Notes: generated by a model not told the origin, from the letters alone. A DNA stretch of 64,000 bases from UBA11865 sp041570195 (GCA_041570195.1 JBFFWQ010000005.1:1-64000), one strand, 5' to 3'. Positions 31,917 to 40,577 are shown, counted from the stretch's first letter. Numbers and translations are program-made.

Positions 31917-34109
31917 TCAATTGTCTGGCGCGCCAGCCGCAATCCAGTCGAGGATGATCTGGATCAACTCATCGTTGAGCGGCCGTATCGGCGGCGGCGG
32001 CATGATATCACCTTCCTCGTGCGTACCCAGCAGCTTTTGGGCCAGCAAACTGCCTTCCACGTCTCCTGGAACAACCGCTGGACCATTGTCGCCCGAGTTG
32101 ATGACGCTATCATGGGTGGCCGCATCCCAACCGCCGTCCGAACCATGGCAGTCGGCGCAGCGACTCTCCAGGATAGGCATAACGTTGGCCGCGAACGAGA
32201 TCTCTTCGGGCTCTTCAGTTGCCTCCGGCTCAGGTGTTGGCTGCGCCGTTCCTGAATCCGCGTCTTCGTCCATTTCGCTCGGAATCCTGGTCGCTGGAAC
32301 CGGCTCGTCAATCGGCAGTTGATCGATGAACTCGACCAATTGCTGGATTTGGTCAGAAGTAAGAATCGCACCCCAGGCGATCATGTCCGTGGCCTCATGT
32401 CCCTGACTGATCGTGTCGAAGATATCCTGGTCGGTATTGGTAATTCGGAACTCAGCAGCGCGCAGCGATGGTCCGACACCACCACCTCCGGTGACGCCGT
32501 GGCATTGGGCGCAAATGTCGGCGTAGATCTCGAAGCCGTCCAGGGCCAGGGTGTCAAATTCCACATCGAGCGGCAATTCAACGGGCGGGTCGGCTTCCCA
32601 TGAGCGCATGAAGGCCACCAGGGCGTCGATCTGGTCATCGTCTAGCGGGCCGCCGAAGGCGCTGCCAAAAGGCGACATGCCGAAATTGGGTTGACCCTGA
32701 GCGATGATAGCTTCCAGCGTCGCGTTGTCTCTGGTCTTCAGATATTCGGCTGTACTTATCGGCGCAATGATATCGCCTGGACGCGCCGGATTCTCGCCGC
32801 CTTCGCCTAGATCGCCGTGGCAGCTAGCGCAATTCTCGCCGTACAATTGCTGGCCAACAACCACCGGCGTGCCCTCGGCCGCTTCAATCGTGTAGTTGAC
32901 CAGGGCCTCAATTTGCTCGCCGGTCAAAACTTCGCCCCAGACAGGCATCGTTTCGTGCGACCCGCCGGTAGCGATGATGGTGCGGGCCTCGTCATAATCC
33001 TGCATCAGCGGGATGCGGTTGCCATGACAACGGGTGCAGTACTGTTCGAATAATGCATCGCCGCCGGCGACCGAGTTGGAATCGACGATGAATTCAGCAA
33101 GCTGGTCTAACTCGGACGAGTTCAGTCTCTCTTGCCAGGGGGGCATCTCCAGATGCAGCCCGCCCTCACTAATGATCTCACGCAGCTCGGCCGCTTCACC
33201 GCTGAAGGCCACAGCTGTACCATGACAAGGGGAGCAATCGACGGCAAACAATCGGCGGCCATCTGGCGCGATGAGGAAATTCAAGAGCGCTGTACGCTCT
33301 TCCCGGTTGAGATCTTCACTCCAGTCTGGAATGTCTAGTTCAGCGTGGGAGTCAAAGTTCGTACCTTGTTCCAACGCATTTCGCAACAGTAGGGGATCGC
33401 CGGCGACCAACTCCGGCGCCTCATGGCACTCACTGCAATGAGTGGTGAACAGCTTGCTGCCTGCCGGGGAGAGGATAAAGCCGGCTAAAGCGTCTATCTC
33501 GTCGGTGGTCAAGTCGGCCGTCCAGGCCGGCATGCCATCGTGGCTGCCTTGGGCGATGATGGCGTGCAAATCGGCGGTCGCTGGATCGACGCCGATTTCT
33601 GAACCATGGCAGCCGGCGCAATTCTCAGCGTATAAGGCGGCTGTTTGATCGCCAAAGGCGGCTTCGGCCGGTGGCGGCGCCTCCTGGATAGATTGCACAG
33701 TCAAAAAGGTGGCCCCAAAAATCAGCACACCTGTCGTGGCCACGACGGGCCAGCGGGAAGAGAAGTGCCTTTTGCTGCTGCGGTCCCACATCGGCATGAA
33801 GAACAAGAGCAGTATGGCCACTGTTGGCAGGACCACGACACCGATCACTTCCAGGTCGCCGGGGAAGTACTTCAGCAACTGGAAGAGGAACAAGAAGTAC
33901 CATTCTGGCTTGGGTGTATAAGAAGTGTCGGCTGGATCTGCCCGCTCCTCTAAGGGCGCGCCAATAAAGAAGGCGAGGGCCACGAGGATGAGGAAGACGA
34001 ACAGGGACACAACCGCGTCCTTGTAGACGATATCTGGGTAAAAGGGCACGCCCTTTTCTTTAGCCGCCTTGTACCGTTCAAGGTAGCTACGCTTTTCATT
34101 TTCGTTCAT
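31917..34109 (-). CDS. Cytochrome b subunit IV fused to seven cytochrome c domains
   Basis: A 730-residue fusion. Residues about 1-125 are the C-terminal half of cytochrome b (subunit IV/PetD-like), with the quinol-site motif PEWYFL and two helices, then a third helix near 125-145. After that come seven c-type domains, each with one CXXCH: CAGCH, CSECH, CSPCH, CTRCH, CASCH, CAQCH, CADCH. Domains 1, 3, 4, 5 and 6 keep the axial Met (for example HDGMPAW, HLEMPPW, HETMPVW); domain 2 reads LDIPDW and lacks it. A Pro/Glu linker precedes domain 7. The start at 34109 has GAGG 8 nt upstream. It lies 10 bp after the cytochrome b gene. It would serve as subunit IV and as the electron exit of the complex. 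Confidence 0.88.
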   Translation of the reverse strand: MNENEKRSYLERYKAAKEKGVPFYPDIVYKDAVVSLFVFLILVALAFFIGAPLEERADPADTSYTPKPEWYFLFLFQLLKYFPGDLEVIGVVVLPTVAILLLFFMPMWDRSSKRHFSSRWPVVATTGVLIFGATFLTVQSIQEAPPPAEAAFGDQTAALYAENCAGCHGSEIGVDPATADLHAIIAQGSHDGMPAWTADLTTDEIDALAGFILSPAGSKLFTTHCSECHEAPELVAGDPLLLRNALEQGTNFDSHAELDIPDWSEDLNREERTALLNFLIAPDGRRLFAVDCSPCHGTAVAFSGEAAELREIISEGGLHLEMPPWQERLNSSELDQLAEFIVDSNSVAGGDALFEQYCTRCHGNRIPLMQDYDEARTIIATGGSHETMPVWGEVLTGEQIEALVNYTIEAAEGTPVVVGQQLYGENCASCHGDLGEGGENPARPGDIIAPISTAEYLKTRDNATLEAIIAQGQPNFGMSPFGSAFGGPLDDDQIDALVAFMRSWEADPPVELPLDVEFDTLALDGFEIYADICAQCHGVTGGGGVGPSLRAAEFRITNTDQDIFDTISQGHEATDMIAWGAILTSDQIQQLVEFIDQLPIDEPVPATRIPSEMDEDADSGTAQPTPEPEATEEPEEISFAANVMPILESRCADCHGSDGGWDAATHDSVINSGDNGPAVVPGDVEGSLLAQKLLGTHEEGDIMPPPPIRPLNDELIQIILDWIAAGAPDN

Positions 34110-34119
34110 TGCCGCAACC

Positions 34120-34779
34120 TCATTCGTCTCGCTTGGGCACGTCGCTGATGCCGTTTCGGATGACCAGGAATAAATGGATGCCCAACAGCAACAACAGCGC
34201 CGTGGGCAGGACCCATACGTGAACGCCAAAGAAGCGGGCCAGCGTAACCGCTGAGAGATCTTCCCCGCCGCGCATGATGCGCAGGATCGATTCGCCTATT
34301 CCGGGCGCCACCCCCGCAATGCGTGTACCCACCGTTGTCGCCCAAAACGCTTTCTGATCCCATGGCAGCAGATAGCCGGTAAAGCCAAAACCGACGACTA
34401 TCAGCAGCAATCCGACGCCTGTGAACCAGGTTACTTCCCGTGGGAACTTGTAGGCGCCATAGATGATCACCCGGATCATGTGCAGCACCGTTAAGATAAC
34501 CATGGCGCTGGCTCCGTAATGGTGGAGTCCGCGTATGAACCAGCCAGCTGGGACCTGGGTGGTGATGAATTGCACACTGTCGTAGGCATGGTCTGGCGTT
34601 GGGACGTAGTAAATGGTCAGCAAGATGCCGGTCACGATCTGCAACACGGCCAAAAACAAAGTCGCACTGCCCAAGGCATAGAGCCAGTTAACTTTGGGTA
34701 TTTTACGCAAGAATATGGTATTCCATACGCTGCGCCATCCAATGCGTTCATCTAGCCAATTGCCCATTCTGGTGGTCAT
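34120..34779 (-). CDS. Cytochrome b6-type subunit of a quinol:cytochrome c oxidoreductase
   Basis: A 219-residue four-helix cytochrome b of the short b6 type. The four haem-binding histidines are H86 and H100 in helix 2 and H187 and H202 in helix 4, the last two with the b6 spacing. The cysteine that binds the extra haem in photosynthetic b6 is absent from the expected place. It accepts electrons from menaquinol and passes them to the Rieske protein encoded just upstream. GAGGAG ribosome-binding site. Gene order Rieske, cytochrome b, subunit IV-cytochrome c is typical of Gram-positive-type bc complexes; the split b matches a b6c1 arrangement. Confidence 0.93.
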   Translation of the reverse strand: MTTRMGNWLDERIGWRSVWNTIFLRKIPKVNWLYALGSATLFLAVLQIVTGILLTIYYVPTPDHAYDSVQFITTQVPAGWFIRGLHHYGASAMVILTVLHMIRVIIYGAYKFPREVTWFTGVGLLLIVVGFGFTGYLLPWDQKAFWATTVGTRIAGVAPGIGESILRIMRGGEDLSAVTLARFFGVHVWVLPTALLLLLGIHLFLVIRNGISDVPKRDE

Positions 34780-34780
34780 A

Positions 34781-35260
34781 TCATACTCCTCGAATGTAAA
34801 GCTGATCGTCTTCGACCCTTATCTCGTAACGATCCAACGGACGTGGCGGGGGACCATTTAGAACCAGGCCCTCTTTGTCGAAGGCGGCGTTGTGGCAGGG
34901 GCAGAAGAATAGATCCTGATCGGCAATCCAGCGTACGCGACAGCCCAGATGCGTACAGGTATTTGACATGGCCACGTATTCGCGGCCATCTTCCGTCAGG
35001 ACGTAAACCGAGAGCTCGGTCACATTCAAGATCCAGCCGGTCTGGCGCTCAATCTTGGTTTTGAAGAGCGTGGGCGTGCCGATCTCGACCTTGGAGGTGG
35101 AGCCTAGCGGAATCCACTCCTCAGCGTCACTCTTCTTTAGTGCCGGGCCGACGATGTAGGCCACGCCTGGAATGGCCAGTCCGGCGGTGATCAAAGCCGC
35201 GATGGCGCCGGTCGCCGTCTTCATAAAGTCGCGACGGTTCAATCGAGCTAGCTTGCTCAT
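34781..35260 (-). CDS. Rieske iron-sulfur protein
   Basis: A 159-residue Rieske protein with a twin-arginine type signal (NRRDFMKTATG) and one membrane helix (about 15-38). The 2Fe-2S ligands are visible as C102-x-H104...C107 in CTHLGC and C120-x-C122-H123 in CPCHNAAFD. C107 and C122 are the expected disulfide pair. It transfers electrons from quinol to the cytochrome c domains of the complex. One base separates it from the cytochrome b gene, so the three genes form one operon. It is Tat-exported as a folded protein with the N-terminal helix left as an anchor. Confidence 0.94.
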   Translation of the reverse strand: MSKLARLNRRDFMKTATGAIAALITAGLAIPGVAYIVGPALKKSDAEEWIPLGSTSKVEIGTPTLFKTKIERQTGWILNVTELSVYVLTEDGREYVAMSNTCTHLGCRVRWIADQDLFFCPCHNAAFDKEGLVLNGPPPRPLDRYEIRVEDDQLYIRGV

Positions 35261-35396
35261 ATACTTTCCTCCGATGAATCACGCACTGTAGCTCACTCAG
35301 CCGAATGTGGCCTGGAGAAAGCTTCTAACGAGAAAAGAATATCAAATCTTCGTGAAGCGTCAGCCCGTGAACGGGCGTTTGATTGTCTTTGACCAA

Positions 35397-37127
35397 CTAA
35401 TCTGCAGGGGCGCCTGCTTGAATCCACTCTTTCAAGGCTTCCAGTTCATCGTCCAGAACTTGGCCGAAGTGATCGCGGGTGTTTGACTGACGAGTAATCA
35501 GCAGGCTGGCCTCGGGATCACCAGGCAAGAAGGCGGGGCCGCTCTTGCCGCCCTGCAGCAGCCCTTCATAGCTGCTCAGGTCAAGCTCGGCCTTGGTATC
35601 CGCTCCACTATTGTGACAGAAGACGCAACGGCCGTCGAGCATCGCTTTGAACGTGGATTCATAGGTACGGGGTACCGCCTCCAGCAGGTAAGGGCTGGTG
35701 TTCTGTAAGATATACAATTGCCGGGCAAGATAAGGCTCCAACTCTGGTGAGTCGAAACCGGTATAGGCCCACTCTTGTCCATGGCAGGCGACATTGCCGC
35801 AATAGGATCCATCAGGCGGTGGCTTGCCCTCAAGCTGGGTGTAGTCAACCTCGGGATCGGCCGGCAGGTGACAGGCGGCGCAAGATGAGTCAATAGCTTT
35901 GCCGTGCAAGGTGATCCAACTGGTGTGGGTATGTGATGGCGGTTCAGGGCCGCGCACTAATTCGAGTTCGGTGACCAGCGAGCCAGGATCCTCCCTGACT
36001 GGTACTGAATGGCACAAGTTGCACTCGAGGCGAATCGCTTCGCCGGTGCCGCTCAAATGCTTGCCGTCGTGACAGCGGAAACAGCCCGGGTCGTCCTTGT
36101 GGCCCAAATTGTCGGCATGAGTATTCCAATCGATCTTCTGCTCGGGATAGACGATCTGGCTATATAGGTCCTCCATGGTCAAGATCGCCTGCTGGATATC
36201 TTCCTGTCGGTCTTCATGAATCTCGGGGTAGCTAACGGCGTAGAAGTTGTCCAGTTCGGCGAAGGCCTGGGCCGCCTCCTCTGAATCCTTGTACTCTAGC
36301 GTCAACAGGTGAGTGGCTTGTTCCTTAATGGCCGGCAGATCCCTGGCGATGAGCCCCTTGGTCATGGCCAGATCCAGGGCATCATCAGGGTTGGGAATCG
36401 TGTGAGTGACACGATTGTGGCAGGCGATGCAGTCCATCGTCTCCAGGGTGCTGCCGGCCACATCGTCCGGGGTGATGCCCGAGTCGATGTCGTAATATTC
36501 AGTGATGTTGCCGTCGTCGTCAATTGCGCGCACGTAGGGAATGTTTTGTTCGCGATCGTCTGTTGCCAGATATCGAACTTCGTTTTCGATGTGCCAGTGG
36601 ATGCCCCGACCGAGCCCTTCCCGTTTGCTGCCACCGCCGGTCTTCATGATCAAGAATGTGCTTTCGGGCGAGTTCTGTTCATCTTCGCCGAAGCTGCGTA
36701 CTTCGCGCAAACTGTCATCCGAAAACTTCTCTGGGAAGTGGCAGGTCTCGCATGAATCCCGGGCCGGGCGCATAGCCCGGGTGAAAATGGGAAATTCATA
36801 GTTCTGGGTCAAAGTGAGAACAACATGGCGCAGGTCGCCGGCTTTGCGGCTGATTTGGGTGGTAACCACGTCGCGGCCAATATGGCACTCCACGCAGCGC
36901 ACCCGGGCATGGGGCGACCGCAGATAGGCGTTGTACTCTGGCGGCATCGTATGACAGGTCGAACCACAGAATTCCGGCGAATTGGTGTAGTTCCAGCCGT
37001 ATACCGTGCCTGAGATGAGCAGCAAAGTCAGCACGCCCAGCACGGCGAAGGGCAATATACGCAGCCAGCGGGGACTGCCCTCGGGTGGGAAGAAGAAGCG
37101 CTTGATAGCTCGAAAGATCCTACGCAT
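35397..37127 (-). CDS. NapC/NirT-like multihaem cytochrome c with variant haem motifs
   Basis: A 576-residue protein with one N-terminal membrane anchor (about 25-45) followed by a NapC/NrfH-like start FCGSTCHTMPPEYNAY, where the first haem site is CX3CH instead of CXXCH. Seven normal sites follow (CVECH, CETCH, CIACH, CFRCH, CNLCH, CAACH, CVFCH), and one, CGNVACH, is CX4CH. If all bind haem it is a nonahaem protein. The C-terminal 90 residues resemble the last cytochrome c domain of the neighbouring fusion (GRCVFCH...LKEWIQAGAPAD). NapC/NrfH proteins take electrons from menaquinol. It lies upstream of the Rieske operon on the same strand, with 136 bp between. Confidence 0.83.
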   Translation of the reverse strand: MRRIFRAIKRFFFPPEGSPRWLRILPFAVLGVLTLLLISGTVYGWNYTNSPEFCGSTCHTMPPEYNAYLRSPHARVRCVECHIGRDVVTTQISRKAGDLRHVVLTLTQNYEFPIFTRAMRPARDSCETCHFPEKFSDDSLREVRSFGEDEQNSPESTFLIMKTGGGSKREGLGRGIHWHIENEVRYLATDDREQNIPYVRAIDDDGNITEYYDIDSGITPDDVAGSTLETMDCIACHNRVTHTIPNPDDALDLAMTKGLIARDLPAIKEQATHLLTLEYKDSEEAAQAFAELDNFYAVSYPEIHEDRQEDIQQAILTMEDLYSQIVYPEQKIDWNTHADNLGHKDDPGCFRCHDGKHLSGTGEAIRLECNLCHSVPVREDPGSLVTELELVRGPEPPSHTHTSWITLHGKAIDSSCAACHLPADPEVDYTQLEGKPPPDGSYCGNVACHGQEWAYTGFDSPELEPYLARQLYILQNTSPYLLEAVPRTYESTFKAMLDGRCVFCHNSGADTKAELDLSSYEGLLQGGKSGPAFLPGDPEASLLITRQSNTRDHFGQVLDDELEALKEWIQAGAPAD

Positions 37128-37216
37128 GTAGAGTGTCCTCTAATTGTTTTTGTTCTGCTGGGCGTTCGCTCGTGCGCGAACTGACCCAATCTGCAACCAT
37201 CCTGATGCGATTACCA

Positions 37217-38521
37217 TCATGACTCCGCGGTGGGCGTGGCCTCTGGTGCAGCCTCTTCAGGTGCAGCCGTCGGTTCTGGAGTTGGCGTCGGCAAAGGCGG
37301 TGTGTGATAGCCAGTAGCCATGTCGACCAGGGTCTCGGTGTCTTTCTCGGTTGCCTTCTGTCCGTTGTGGCACTGCAGGCAGGCATAGTTCAGGGTGATG
37401 TACGGCATGGCCAAATCGCCATCTTCGTTGAACTGGGGCGCATCTGGGTCGGTGTTGATGGCGAATTGATGCGACTTGATGTCGCCGGTGAAGGTGTCCA
37501 GATCGCCGACGGCCGATTTGCCCATTGGCGGCATGTGGCAGTCGGTGCAGTACACGCCTAAGTGTTTATTGTTGTTCTGGAATTCGCTCCGCCAGTGGCA
37601 AGTTTCACAGCTCTGGCGAATACCTTGATTGGGGTTGAGTTCCTCGTCGGCGTAGACGACGCTGGCATGTGGATCGTGGCAGGCGATACAACTGATGGCG
37701 AACTGCTTGGAGTTGTAGAGCTCGTCATATTGTTCATGGTGCCGGACGAAACCGCCGGAGGCCTCGATTAACGCTTTGTCGCCGCGCGTGTGGCAATTGC
37801 CGCAGGCCTGATTGTCACGGTCGACGATCATGGATACGCCATAAGGATCTGCGGCGTGACGGCTGCCCGGACCATGGCATTCCTCACATTGGATGCCCGG
37901 AAACGCCCAGGAACCGATGATGCCTTCCAGCCCGCCTTGATGGCCATCGGGCGTGTAGCCTGTCGTATGGCAGGCGCCACAATCATACGGTTTCTCTTCG
38001 CCAGCGTGGTACGGGACCCAGCCGGCGTCACTATCGACCTCTTCGTTGGCGAAGTTGTATTGGGTGGCCGCATTCTCATCGCCGGTGATGATGAAGCCAT
38101 CCTGGTCGATGAAACGGGCTTTCCAGCCATAGCCGCCTATGACGTAGGATACATCGTCCCAGGTGTAGCCGTCGGGTGGGTCCTGGACGCCACCCGTGAC
38201 ATCGTCGTATGGGAAGACGGGCGGTTGCCCGTTTTCAATCCTGGTCAATTTATAGGGATGACCCGATAGAACGAAGGTAGCGTATTGATCTTCGTGACAA
38301 CTGCCACATTGATCGGTGCCGACGTAGGTTTGGCTGGCCGAAGCCGGCTCGCCGGCCGGCCCTGGCTCCCCTTCGGGTCCTGGCGGGCCGGCCGGGCCAA
38401 CCGGGCCTTCAGGACCTTGTGATGCAGAACAGGCCGCCAGCAACAAGGTTAAAAACATCAAGGCAACGATCAGCGCGGTAACGATCGGAGCTTTTAGGCT
38501 CAAATTGCGGCTGGGATGCAT
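37217..38521 (-). CDS. Octahaem cytochrome c lipoprotein with collagen-like linker, second copy
   Basis: A 434-residue lipoprotein paralogous to the gene at 24479. The signal peptide ends in lipobox LAAC (C31), and a Gly-X-Y run covers residues 36-57 (eight glycines at every third place). Eight CXXCH sites follow (CGSCH, CGACH, CEECH, CGNCH, CIACH, CETCH, CTDCH, CLQCH) with the same SGHPYKL, YVIGGYGWKARFID and YDCGACHTTGY signatures. In place of the beta-rich C-terminal domain it ends in a Pro/Thr/Glu-rich tail. GGAGGAG ribosome-binding site. It is leftward and precedes the NapC-like gene by 89 bp, so the two are probably co-transcribed. It likely carries electrons between membrane and outer complexes. 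Confidence 0.87.
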   Translation of the reverse strand: MHPSRNLSLKAPIVTALIVALMFLTLLLAACSASQGPEGPVGPAGPPGPEGEPGPAGEPASASQTYVGTDQCGSCHEDQYATFVLSGHPYKLTRIENGQPPVFPYDDVTGGVQDPPDGYTWDDVSYVIGGYGWKARFIDQDGFIITGDENAATQYNFANEEVDSDAGWVPYHAGEEKPYDCGACHTTGYTPDGHQGGLEGIIGSWAFPGIQCEECHGPGSRHAADPYGVSMIVDRDNQACGNCHTRGDKALIEASGGFVRHHEQYDELYNSKQFAISCIACHDPHASVVYADEELNPNQGIRQSCETCHWRSEFQNNNKHLGVYCTDCHMPPMGKSAVGDLDTFTGDIKSHQFAINTDPDAPQFNEDGDLAMPYITLNYACLQCHNGQKATEKDTETLVDMATGYHTPPLPTPTPEPTAAPEEAAPEATPTAES

Positions 38522-39035
38522 TATTCTCCTCCAAATGGCGCTTTCAGTGTGACCTTTGATCGCCGCGTTATCATATTTGCTGTTTATGGCTACCAGCGCT
38601 CAGGGTCATGCGTGTAATTCACATGGCATGTGGAACACGGCCACGTTCGCTGGCAATATCGAGTTGAACGTCAATCTGGGTTAATCTGATACTATTTTCT
38701 TCGTCGCCTCCGCGCCGTCTAGCGGTTAGTTGCCGCCGACGGCCTGAGCGACTCCTTTCCTCAGCCCCAATGTTATTGCATGGGCAGGATTGGCGTAAGC
38801 GACGAATTTCCTGCTTTGGCCATGACGAATGTCATGAATCCATCGCGACGCGGTTCCAGGTTAAGCAGATTTTTGATCGACTTCCCAGAAACTGGTTAGG
38901 TTATGTCTCAGATCAATACGCTGCTGAGATTCTGGGGAAGTGTCAGATATCTATCTGACGGAGGGCAGGTCAGTCGACGGGCAAATGCCGTCAGAATGGC
39001 GACCGGATGGGGATAGCGTGAAATAGAAGGGGATC
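38522..39035. other. 514-bp gene-free interval with consecutive inverted repeats
   Basis: No coding frame is convincing. Five short inverted repeats follow each other: GCAGGA/TCCTGC (38784-38814), CATGAC-GAAT-GTCATG (38821-38836), CTTCCCAGAA with TTCTGGGGAAG (38881-38940, one bulge) enclosing TCTCAG/CTGAGA, GTCAGATA-TC-TATCTGAC (38942-38959) and GACGG/CCGTC (38976-38992). This could be a structured RNA or a set of protein-binding sites. The promoter of the leftward octahaem gene must lie at its left end. Confidence 0.5.
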
Positions 39036-39073
39036 AAAAACGGCCCGGTAGTCATTTTATGACTGCCGGGCCG
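39036..39073 (-). terminator. Intrinsic terminator of the 42-residue membrane peptide gene
   Basis: Read leftward, a 15-bp stem with a single mismatch (39041-39055 with 39059-39073) closes a 3-nt loop and is followed by TTTTTG. It lies about 60 bp beyond the stop at 39135, which supports that small gene being real. Confidence 0.8.
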
Positions 39074-39134
39074 CCCGAGGAGAACCGGTCCCGGATTCTG
39101 GCTGTGCCTGGCCAGAGGCTGGACCGGTTAACGT

Positions 39135-39263
39135 TTACTCGGCCGCATCGCTGGAAATCAGCGAATTCATTAGCAGCCCGAAGAGCAGGGTCAAGGCCAG
39201 CGGGATTGCCAGACGCAAGATGAATAGCCCGGATACGACCAGTGAAGCTTCTAGCGGGTTCAT
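39135..39263 (-). CDS. 42-residue single-helix membrane protein
   Basis: A short gene with all expected signals: AGGAGGT ribosome-binding site 5 nt before the ATG, 42 codons, and a strong terminator downstream. The protein (beginning MNPLEASLVVSGLFILRLAI) has one membrane helix at about 8-35 and an acidic C-terminus. The helix with L-R-x-A-I-P-L-A-L-T-L-L-F-G-L-L-M-N matches the N-terminal helix of the two-CW protein at 42735 (LRCIAPLLLTLAIGYLMN). It is probably a small subunit or anchor of one of the neighbouring respiratory complexes; function unknown. Confidence 0.7.
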   Translation of the reverse strand: MNPLEASLVVSGLFILRLAIPLALTLLFGLLMNSLISSDAAE

Positions 39264-39607
39264 CGATACCTCCTAGTAGGATTCGCTATCAGCGGATCAT
39301 TCTGCCGGCTATTCGCTTTAAGTAGTGCCGGAGGAGATCGGCTGCTTATGGTTCGAAATGCCTTTCAACTGCCTACACTTTAACATTCCGGTTCCATTTC
39401 TGTCTATCGGGATTATGGAGCATCTTGACCTGGGGTGTTTTCCCAATGCAGCGCCGAGCCGGCGCCCGTGGCACGAGGGCGCTGACCTCTTACCGTGGGG
39501 GGCTTTACCCAGTAAAGAATCGGTCGCTTTCCGAATTTACGGGTCTATCCCAGACTGCTAGACTGTATATGTGGACACCAAGTCTGCCTATCAAGGAGGC
39601 ATGAGTT
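39264..39607. other. 344-bp leader region of the octahaem/FeS/NrfD operon
   Basis: No gene is seen. The right part could fold: CTGGG (39430-39434) with CCCAG (39508-39512) as a closing stem. Inside are two competing stems, CGCCG/CGGCG (39452-39456, 39460-39464) and GCGCCC/GGGCGC (39462-39467, 39477-39482). A further hairpin is at 39512-39540. It may be a regulatory leader for the operon at 39608; the leftward 42-residue gene starts at its left end. Confidence 0.4.
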
Positions 39608-40567
39608 ATGCGGAAACGACTGTTTAAGAGACTCTTCGTTGGCCTCTGTTGCGCTCTTGCGGCCTTGGCCTTGACTGCCATCGGCGGCGAGGCTGGCTCC
39701 GGTTCTGACACCTCTCGTCAGCCTGACGACTATCGTCAGGAAGGACCGGTGCGCGAGGATTGCCAGGAATGTCATGAGAGTGTGGTCAGCAATTGGGCGG
39801 AAAGCAGCCATGGTCAGGCCGTGGTCAATCTGATTTTCCAGGAGGCCTGGGCCGAGGCCGGTAGTCCGGTCGACTGCTTGAGCTGCCATACCACGGATTA
39901 TGATCCCGAGACTGGCGAGTATGATGTGGATGGCATCGCCTGCGCCACTTGCCACTATGGGCAGAGCGGGCCGCACCCAGAGACGCCGATGCCCACTGAG
40001 CCGTCGTCTCGCCTATGTGGCACATGCCATATTGATACTCATGCCGAGTGGCAAACGAGCGCACATGGTGAAGGCGAGTTGACGTGTGTGCGCTGCCACA
40101 ACCCCCACACCACGACCTTGAAAGAAGGCAATATGCGTGATCTTTGCACTACTTGCCACACCAACGAGGGACATTTCTATGACTACACGGGTCACGCCAT
40201 GGAAGGTCTGCAATGCACGGACTGCCATTTGCGCGTTTCCGATAGCCCGTTGGGTGAAGGGCATGGACAGCGCCGGCATACCTTCGAGGTTGATCTGGCC
40301 ACCTGTAACCAATGCCACGGCGAGGGAATGCACTTTCCAGTTACCGAGGCTGGCGCTACCGGCACGGCCGATGTAATGACGACGGCCTATGCGCCGGACA
40401 TCGAAGAGGCTTGTGTTATGGAGGAAGGGGCGGTAATCGAAGATCCAGCGCCTCAGCCAGCCCAGCCGCTGAATTACCTGCTCGTAGCGGCCGTTGGCAT
40501 GGGTTTTGGCGCCGCCGTTACGCCGGTGGCCGAGAATTGGTACCGTCGATTCTCCGCGAAGGATTAG
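39608..40567 (+). CDS. Octahaem cytochrome c, membrane anchored (NrfD-complex subunit)
   Basis: A 319-residue exported cytochrome with a signal peptide (about 1-30), eight CXXCH sites (CQECH, CLSCH, CATCH, CGTCH, CVRCH, CTTCH, CTDCH, CNQCH) and a C-terminal membrane helix (about 290-307) ending in a short basic tail. It starts a tight operon with an iron-sulfur protein (11 bp later) and a NrfD-type membrane subunit. This layout, multihaem c plus four-cluster ferredoxin plus NrfD, is that of quinone-linked complexes such as Qrc, Hmc and alternative complex III. The haem subunit exchanges electrons with periplasmic carriers. The ATG at 39608 has AAGGAGG 8 nt upstream; an ATG at 39601 is out of frame. 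Confidence 0.87.
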   Translation: MRKRLFKRLFVGLCCALAALALTAIGGEAGSGSDTSRQPDDYRQEGPVREDCQECHESVVSNWAESSHGQAVVNLIFQEAWAEAGSPVDCLSCHTTDYDPETGEYDVDGIACATCHYGQSGPHPETPMPTEPSSRLCGTCHIDTHAEWQTSAHGEGELTCVRCHNPHTTTLKEGNMRDLCTTCHTNEGHFYDYTGHAMEGLQCTDCHLRVSDSPLGEGHGQRRHTFEVDLATCNQCHGEGMHFPVTEAGATGTADVMTTAYAPDIEEACVMEEGAVIEDPAPQPAQPLNYLLVAAVGMGFGAAVTPVAENWYRRFSAKD

Positions 40568-40577
40568 GGACAAAGTC

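Noticed and set aside
35363..35376. Small GCCCG-TGAA-CGGGC hairpin as terminator
   Set aside because: The T-run is on the plus strand where no gene ends, and the stem is only 5 bp.
38770..38958. 62-residue frame in the gene-free interval
   Set aside because: No ribosome-binding site, no domain, and it runs through a series of inverted repeats.
39340..39370. tRNA-like T-loop sequence GGTTCGAAATGCC
   Set aside because: No acceptor stem, anticodon arm or D arm can be drawn around it.
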